Shown here one piece after another: positions 1 to 4,010 of a DNA stretch of 5,910 nt; the stretch's first letter is position 1; every line of letters starts with the position of its first letter. The translations under genes and the position numbers were made by a program. The notes under the pieces were generated by a model, which was given only the letters and a program-made list of their open reading frames with translations, had not been told where the DNA came from and did no database searches. Source of the DNA: an uncultured Caryophanales bacterium. Its GTDB lineage: Bacteria > Bacillota_I > Bacilli_A > RFN20 > CAG-826. The stretch spans positions 1 to 5,910 of the forward strand of contig CALAWM010000081.1 of assembly GCA_937895315.1 (NCBI GenBank), given 5' to 3'.

Positions 1-375
1 TTGCAGTCTTCCAATCCTTCTTTGATAGCAATTAATGAGCCGATTTTCATCATATTTTAGATGGTTACGATCACCTTCATAAGTAACTATTCGCCGGTTC
101 AATTCACTTATCGCCATAATTTGTAATGCTTTTGCCTTACCAATTCCTGGGACCATTAAAAGACGTGGATCATTAACCTTATAAATGTTTTCTAACGAAT
201 AATGTCTTTCCAGCAGTTTACGGGCTAAATATAAGGCATTTTCGCCTCTTGTGCCTTGGGCAATGACTAAAGCAAGTAATTCTTCCTCTGTGAGCGTATT
301 AATCCCATAATATAAGGCTTTTTCTCGTGGTCTTTCTAGTGGTGGAAGATCTTTAATCTTCCTACTTCCACTCAA
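1..375 (-). CDS. radC: RadC family (UPF0758) protein, N-terminal part, cut by left window edge
   Basis: Translating from the TTG at 375 gives 125 open codons to base 1. The first ~95 residues match the RadC/UPF0758 N-terminal region as I know it: IKDLPPLERPREKAL at residues 7-21, an ALVIAQGTRGENAL stretch at 35-48, and a helix-hairpin-helix VPGIGKAKALQ at 75-85 followed by ELNRR. In the family this DNA-binding-like part precedes a C-terminal JAB/MPN metalloprotease-like domain, which would lie beyond base 1 and cannot be judged here. The name implies DNA repair, but that role has been disputed and the biochemical activity is uncertain. The TTG start is chosen because a GGAGG lies 8 bases upstream and no ATG or GTG fits between it and the conserved KIKDLPP motif. 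The start overlaps the preceding small gene by 14 bases, which suggests translational coupling. Confidence 0.9.
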   Translation of the reverse strand, partial: MSGSRKIKDLPPLERPREKALYYGINTLTEEELLALVIAQGTRGENALYLARKLLERHYSLENIYKVNDPRLLMVPGIGKAKALQIMAISELNRRIVTYEGDRNHLKYDENRLINCYQRRIGRLQ

Positions 376-541
376 ATTTAAAACCTCCGGGGATCGTTGT
401 CGAACCCGCTTTTGATGTGAAAATTTTGTAAACTACTACCGTTACGACGGCAATGATTAAAATCGTCATAATTGCCGTTAAAGTAATCGGTTCGCCCCCA
501 GTAACTTTACTTAGAGCGTAGTCTGATAATATTTCATACAT
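362..541 (-). CDS. 59-residue single-pass membrane protein, unrecognised
   Basis: An ATG at 541 has a strong AGGAGG seven bases upstream and opens a 59-codon frame ending in TAG. The first ~20 residues are polar and mildly acidic (MYEILSDYALSKVTGGEP). Residues about 19-40 form one hydrophobic helix rich in Ile, Val, Thr and Leu (core IMTILIIAVVTVVVYKIF). The tail is basic (TSKAGSTTIPGGFKFEWK). No signal peptidase or lipobox site is apparent. The positive-inside rule predicts the N-terminus outside and the C-terminus in the cytoplasm. It starts 41 bases after valS with no terminator between and overlaps radC by 14 bases, so all three are probably cotranscribed. I do not recognise the family. 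Alternatives include a small membrane-protein partner or regulator, or a bacteriocin-like or toxin-like peptide, but no immunity or export gene is visible. The strong ribosome binding site and tight packing make it a credible real gene; its function is unknown. Confidence 0.8.
   Translation of the reverse strand: MYEILSDYALSKVTGGEPITLTAIMTILIIAVVTVVVYKIFTSKAGSTTIPGGFKFEWK
384..388 (-). promoter_or_regulatory. Shine-Dalgarno site of radC, inside the upstream small gene
   Basis: GGAGG on the minus strand sits 8 bases before the TTG at 375 and is the only strong ribosome binding site near the conserved RadC N-terminus, so it fixes that unusual start. The same bases form the Gly-Gly codons of the PGGF motif near the C-terminus of the 59-residue protein. 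Confidence 0.75.
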
Positions 542-548
542 AATCTTT

Positions 549-554
549 CCTCCT
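549..554 (-). promoter_or_regulatory. Shine-Dalgarno site of the 59-residue membrane protein
   Basis: A full AGGAGG lies seven bases before the ATG at 541. It selects this ATG over a second, out-of-frame ATG four bases further on (537-535), whose frame closes after eight codons. The 41-base gap after valS holds no terminator and no convincing promoter. Confidence 0.8.
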
Positions 555-582
555 ACTAATAAGTAAAAGGAAAATAGGTATT

Positions 583-3168
583 TTATCGCAATGTTTTTAG
601 TTTTTCTTGGGCAAGGGCAAGACTTTCGGCATAATGTTTCGCTTTTGCCTCTTCTTCGGCCACTTTCGCGGCGGGGGCTTTTAATTTAAAGCCAGGATTA
701 CTAAGCATTTTCGTGCTTCGTTCAATTTCCTTTTCAAGACTTGATATTTCAGCCTCTAATTTGATAATTAAAGCGGTTTTATCTATTTCAACTTCAAGCC
801 CAAATTTTCCGCTTGGTAAAAGGACACTAGCCACTAGGTTTGGAATTAATTCATTTTTAAATTCACTAATAAAACCTAGTCTTTTAAGGACATCATAATA
901 CGGCGTAAAATCAAAGGAAGGCTCATTAATATATAAGTTCATTTTTGCATTTGGAGCAAGGTTATTAGTTGCTTTAAAGTTACGGATTTCACGGATTAAA
1001 TCAATAATAACGCCGACTTCATGACTATATTTTGGAAAATGTTTGGTAGTGGCTTTAGGATAATCTGCAAGCATGATTGATTCCTTGGCACCCGGTAAAG
1101 AAAGATAAATTTCTTCACTAATAAAGGGTGAATAAGGATAAATCATCATTAAGATTCCGTGTAAAGTATGATACATGACATTATAAGTATTTTGATGATT
1201 TCCTTCTTTATTTAAGGCAACTTTCACCATTTCTAAATAATTAGAACAGTAATCATCATAAACAAAATTATATAAGTATGTACTTGCGAGTCCTAATTCA
1301 TATTTGTCCATTAAAGTTGTAACTTTTTTAACGGTTTCGTTGTATCTATGGAGTATAAAGCCATCAACAGCATCGATTGTTTTATAGTCAATCGCACTTG
1401 GAATGTAATCTTCTGGTAAATTCATTAAGATAAAGCGCGCGGCATTCCATATTTTATTTAAATAGTTAACACTACTTTGAATCTTCACTTCGCTAAAGCG
1501 GGCATCTTGGCCAGGGGTACTTGCGGTTGCTAGGAAGTAACGGAGACTATCAACCCCATAACTATTAATGACTTCAATCGGATCAATGCCGTTACCAAGT
1601 GATTTTGACATTTTACGGCCTTGTTCATCACGAATTAAGCCGTGAATAACTACATCATTAAACGGTTTCTTACCGGTCATTTCTTTACTCATGAAAATCA
1701 TCCGTGATACCCAGAAGAAAATGATGTCATAACCAGTGACCATTACATCGGTTGGGAAATAATGTTTATAATTTGCGGTTTTTTCTGGCCATCCGAAAGT
1801 ACTAAACGGCCATAAAGCGCTACTAAACCATGTATCAAGGACGTCAGTTTCTTGTTCGTAATTTTCAATATCTACTGGTGGTTTTTCACTAACAACAACC
1901 GCTCCGGTAACTTTGTGGTAATAGGCCGGAATACGGTGTCCCCACCAAATTTGGCGCGAAACACACCAGTCTTCAGCAATGTTCATCCAATTTAAATATG
2001 TTTTATTAAACCGTTTCGGATAGAAATTGATTGGATCATCACTTCCTTGATCAATTATGCTTTGTTTGGCAAAATCATCCATCCGTAAAAACCATTGTTT
2101 AGAAAGGTAAGGTTCAATGATCGCATCACTTCGTTCACTATGGCCAACATTATGGGTGATTTTCTCAATTTTGATAAGTAAATCAAGTTTTTTCATCTTC
2201 TCGACGAGTTGTTTACGGGCTTCAAAACGATCAAGACCATTAAATTCTCCACCGCGTTCATTAAGGGTGCCATTTTTATTAAGGCAAATTGGCCGGGCTA
2301 AATTGTGGCGTTCACCAATCTTAAAGTCATTAGCGTCATGGGCAGGTGTACATTTCATAACCCCAGTCCCAAACCCTAATTCGACGTAATCATCGGCAAT
2401 TAAAGGTATTTTTTCACCATTTACTGGGTTAATAAAAGTTTTACCAAGGTATTTAGCGTGTTTTTTGTCTTTAGGGTTAATAACAAGGGCAACGTCGGCA
2501 AACATTGTCTCAGGTCTCGTGGTTGCAACACTTAAATAAAAGTCACTATTTTCAAGATAATATTTAAAATAATAGAAACTACCTTTTACATCTTTATGAA
2601 TAACTTCAATATTACTTAAGGCTGTTTCAAACACCGGATCCCAGTTAATAATCCGTTCACCTTGATATAAATAACCTCTTTTATATAATTCCACAAAGGT
2701 GTGGGTGACCGCTTTACTTAAGCCTTCATCAAGGGTAAAACGCTCATGATCATAATCAAGCATAAGTCCAAGTTTGCCCCATTGACGACGAATCGTATTG
2801 GCGTATTCTTCTTTCCATTTCCAGGCTTCTTCTAAGAATTTTTCGCGACCTAAGTCATAACGAGAAAGTCCGGTTTTACGTAGTCTTTCTTCAATCTTTG
2901 CTTGGGTAGCAATCCCGGCGTGATCAGTTCCGGGCATATAAAAAACATCGAAACCTTTTGCCTTTTTATAACGGGCAATAATATCTTGGAAAGTATTATC
3001 CCAAGCATGGCCTAAATGTAATTGTCCGGTGACGTTCGGGGGTGGGATCACTAAAGAAAATTTTGGTTTATTTAAGTCACCACTTTTAAAGTAGCCTTTT
3101 TCTTTCCAGGCTAAATAACGGCCTTCTTCGACGCGTTTTGGATCGTAATGGGTTTCGAGTTTTTTCAT
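583..3168 (-). CDS. valS: Valyl-tRNA synthetase (class I)
   Basis: This 861-residue cytoplasmic enzyme charges tRNA-Val with valine using ATP and edits misactivated threonine. Domains in order: a Rossmann catalytic core opening with PPPNVTGQLHLGH (HIGH motif as HLGH at 51-54); the CP1 editing domain at about 190-345, with ATTRPET at 215-221 and GTGVMKCTPAHDANDF at 267-282; return to the core with WCVSRQIWWGHRIPAYY and DTWFSSALWPFSTFGWPE; KMSKS at 519-523 in RKMSKSLGNGIDP; the anticodon-binding helical domain; and a C-terminal coiled-coil arm from about 805, where LSNPGFKLKAPAAKV resembles the usual LxNPxFxxKAPxxV element. The length is normal and no key motif is missing. The ATG follows AAGGAG (3175-3180) by six bases. 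Expression is probably set by the T-box leader just upstream, which monitors tRNA-Val charging. The stop is TAA. The usual Bacillus downstream partner folC is absent. Confidence 0.98.
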   Translation of the reverse strand: MKKLETHYDPKRVEEGRYLAWKEKGYFKSGDLNKPKFSLVIPPPNVTGQLHLGHAWDNTFQDIIARYKKAKGFDVFYMPGTDHAGIATQAKIEERLRKTGLSRYDLGREKFLEEAWKWKEEYANTIRRQWGKLGLMLDYDHERFTLDEGLSKAVTHTFVELYKRGYLYQGERIINWDPVFETALSNIEVIHKDVKGSFYYFKYYLENSDFYLSVATTRPETMFADVALVINPKDKKHAKYLGKTFINPVNGEKIPLIADDYVELGFGTGVMKCTPAHDANDFKIGERHNLARPICLNKNGTLNERGGEFNGLDRFEARKQLVEKMKKLDLLIKIEKITHNVGHSERSDAIIEPYLSKQWFLRMDDFAKQSIIDQGSDDPINFYPKRFNKTYLNWMNIAEDWCVSRQIWWGHRIPAYYHKVTGAVVVSEKPPVDIENYEQETDVLDTWFSSALWPFSTFGWPEKTANYKHYFPTDVMVTGYDIIFFWVSRMIFMSKEMTGKKPFNDVVIHGLIRDEQGRKMSKSLGNGIDPIEVINSYGVDSLRYFLATASTPGQDARFSEVKIQSSVNYLNKIWNAARFILMNLPEDYIPSAIDYKTIDAVDGFILHRYNETVKKVTTLMDKYELGLASTYLYNFVYDDYCSNYLEMVKVALNKEGNHQNTYNVMYHTLHGILMMIYPYSPFISEEIYLSLPGAKESIMLADYPKATTKHFPKYSHEVGVIIDLIREIRNFKATNNLAPNAKMNLYINEPSFDFTPYYDVLKRLGFISEFKNELIPNLVASVLLPSGKFGLEVEIDKTALIIKLEAEISSLEKEIERSTKMLSNPGFKLKAPAAKVAEEEAKAKHYAESLALAQEKLKTLR

Positions 3169-3186
3169 AACTTGCTCCTTATAAAT

Positions 3187-3208
3187 AAAAAAGTCCTAGC
3201 TAAAGGAC
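3187..3208 (-). terminator. Intrinsic terminator of the valS T-box leader
   Basis: GTCCT (3204-3208) pairs with AGGAC (3193-3197) around a six-base loop and is followed at once by six T residues (3187-3192). The valS ribosome binding site lies beyond the T run, so control is by transcription termination rather than by hiding the start site. No other terminator is visible after engB, so this one may also stop readthrough from lon-engB. Confidence 0.85.
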
Positions 3209-3234
3209 GAATTTCTCCGTGGTACCACCTTATT
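3203..3234 (-). promoter_or_regulatory. T-box sequence and antiterminator
   Basis: The minus strand carries the T-box core AATAAGGTGGTACCACGG at 3217-3234. The antiterminator can form with AAGG (3228-3231) pairing CCTT (3203-3206) and ACG (3218-3220) pairing CGT (3207-3209), leaving the classic seven-base bulge TGGTACC (3221-3227). The TGGT in the bulge is complementary to an ACCA tRNA 3' end, and tRNA-Val normally has A as discriminator base. The 3' arm is shared with the terminator, so the two structures exclude each other. Confidence 0.92.
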
Positions 3235-3381
3235 TCGTTAAGATTAACGCACTCATTGGTCACTTAACGCTGACAAAGCGGATGTTTTTTAACTGTTACG
3301 ACCTGTAAGGGCTGCCTTCTTCTTTTCCACCAACCAAGAAGTCTCTTTATAGGCAAGGGGCTTACTCCTTAACAAACATCA

Positions 3382-3411
3382 CCTAATTTTATATAAAAAT
3401 TAACAATTAGG
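3382..3411. repeat. Inverted repeat overlapping the predicted valS promoter
   Basis: CCTAATT (3405-3411) is matched by its exact complement AATTAGG (3382-3388) across a 16-base spacer, only six bases after the engB stop codon. No T run follows on either strand, so it does not look like an intrinsic terminator. It brackets most of the -35/-10 region and could be an operator, a weak 3' hairpin for the engB message, or chance in AT-rich sequence. Confidence 0.35.
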
Positions 3412-3414
3412 CAA
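3386..3414 (-). promoter_or_regulatory. Probable housekeeping promoter for the T-box leader and valS
   Basis: TTGCCT (3409-3414) and TAAAAT (3386-3391) are separated by 17 bases, matching four and five of six bases of the sigma-70/SigA consensus. The expected start point, about seven bases downstream, falls near 3379-3380, exactly where Stem I of the T-box begins. That agreement is the main support. An alternative -10 (TATAAA) lies two bases upstream. Confidence 0.6.
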
Positions 3415-3417
3415 TCA

Positions 3418-4002
3418 TTAACTTTTAATTACGGCTTCAATATGCTTTTGGAGCATACCAATATTCTCTTTTTTGAGGCTACTTGTAAAGAAAGCCTTCT
3501 TTTGACTATCGCTAAATAGTTTTTGATACATATTCATCGTTTTGGCTCGTAAACTTTGATTAAGTTTGTCGGCTTTGGTAAAGATCACGGTAAGTGGTAA
3601 GTTTTTACTTTTCACAAATTCAAGAAAAGTGACATCATCTTCATTTAGTTCCCGGCGTGAATCAATTAATAAAAAGATTTGTTTTAAGGCTTTATTATCA
3701 CTAAAGTAATCATCCATCATCTTTTGGAAATCACGACCAAGACTTTTGCCCGCTTTCGCGTATCCATATCCTGGGGCGTCAACTAAATAAAATGAATCGT
3801 CAACGATAAAATAGTTTAAAAGTTTCGTATATCCAGGCTTTTTAGATGTAAAAGCCAAGTTTTTACGATTAATTAAAGCGTTAATAAGACTGCTCTTACC
3901 GACATTTGACCGCCCAATAAAAATGACTTCAGGGAGGGGGTTAACCCTCCCATCATTCTTCGTTTTAAAACTTTGGACAAATTCGGTATTCGCAAAATTC
4001 AT
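3418..4002 (-). CDS. engB: Ribosome biogenesis GTP-binding protein EngB/YsxC
   Basis: This 194-residue GTPase belongs to the TrmE-Era-EngA-EngB superfamily and in Bacillus acts late in 50S subunit assembly. Visible motifs: G1 GRSNVGKS at 30-37, G2 Thr59 in PGYTKLLNYF, G3 DAPG at 75-78 followed by the EngB-typical YGYA, G4 TKAD at 142-145, and G5 around SSLKK at 174-178. Length and N-terminus (MNFANTEFVQSF) are typical of the family. The G2 segment reads PGYT where PGRT is common, a mild variation. The start lies 8 bases after the lon stop; the ribosome binding site AAGGA (4008-4012) uses two bases of the lon TAA, pointing to one transcript with lon. The lon-engB pair is conserved in Bacilli. 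The stop is TAA at 3418-3420. The promoter for the next unit lies directly behind it. Confidence 0.97.
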   Translation of the reverse strand: MNFANTEFVQSFKTKNDGRVNPLPEVIFIGRSNVGKSSLINALINRKNLAFTSKKPGYTKLLNYFIVDDSFYLVDAPGYGYAKAGKSLGRDFQKMMDDYFSDNKALKQIFLLIDSRRELNEDDVTFLEFVKSKNLPLTVIFTKADKLNQSLRAKTMNMYQKLFSDSQKKAFFTSSLKKENIGMLQKHIEAVIKS

Positions 4003-4010
4003 AATAATCC

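Larger units (their letters stand above)
3187..3380 (-). promoter_or_regulatory. T-box riboswitch (tRNA-Val sensing leader of valS)
   Basis: The leader RNA begins near 3380. Stem I is closed by GATGTTT (3374-3380) pairing with AAACATC (3281-3287), extended by further A-T pairs. Inside are GTAAG/CTTAC (3361-3365 with 3305-3309), TGCCT/AGGCA (3351-3355 with 3313-3317), and an apical hairpin CTTCTT/AAGAAG (3336-3341 with 3319-3324) with loop GGTTGGTGGAA. The 3' side of the lower internal loop contains GTC (3300-3302) directly followed by GTA (3297-3299), both valine codons, so the specifier agrees with the gene. Downstream come short hairpins in the stem II/III region, the T-box core and a terminator. 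In this family, uncharged tRNA pairs with the specifier and with the T-box bulge, stabilising the antiterminator so that transcription continues into valS. The helices come from reading by eye, not from a folding calculation. Confidence 0.93.

Noticed and set aside
362..541. Small protein as a bacteriocin or toxin of a toxin-antitoxin pair
   Set aside because: No immunity, antitoxin or export gene is visible and its neighbours are housekeeping genes; size and a membrane helix alone do not support the call.
571..584. Near-perfect palindrome AAAATAGGTATTTT at the valS stop codon, considered as a terminator
   Set aside because: All arm pairs are A-T, the central spacer is only two bases and no T run follows, so it is too weak to terminate.
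713..898. Plus-strand open frame opposite the C-terminal part of valS
   Set aside because: It is a shadow of valS: low-complexity Ser/Leu-rich translation, no ribosome binding site and no family resemblance.
2117..2389. Plus-strand open frame of 90 codons opposite the valS editing domain
   Set aside because: The valS frame here carries conserved editing motifs; the opposite frame shows no domain and no translation signal.
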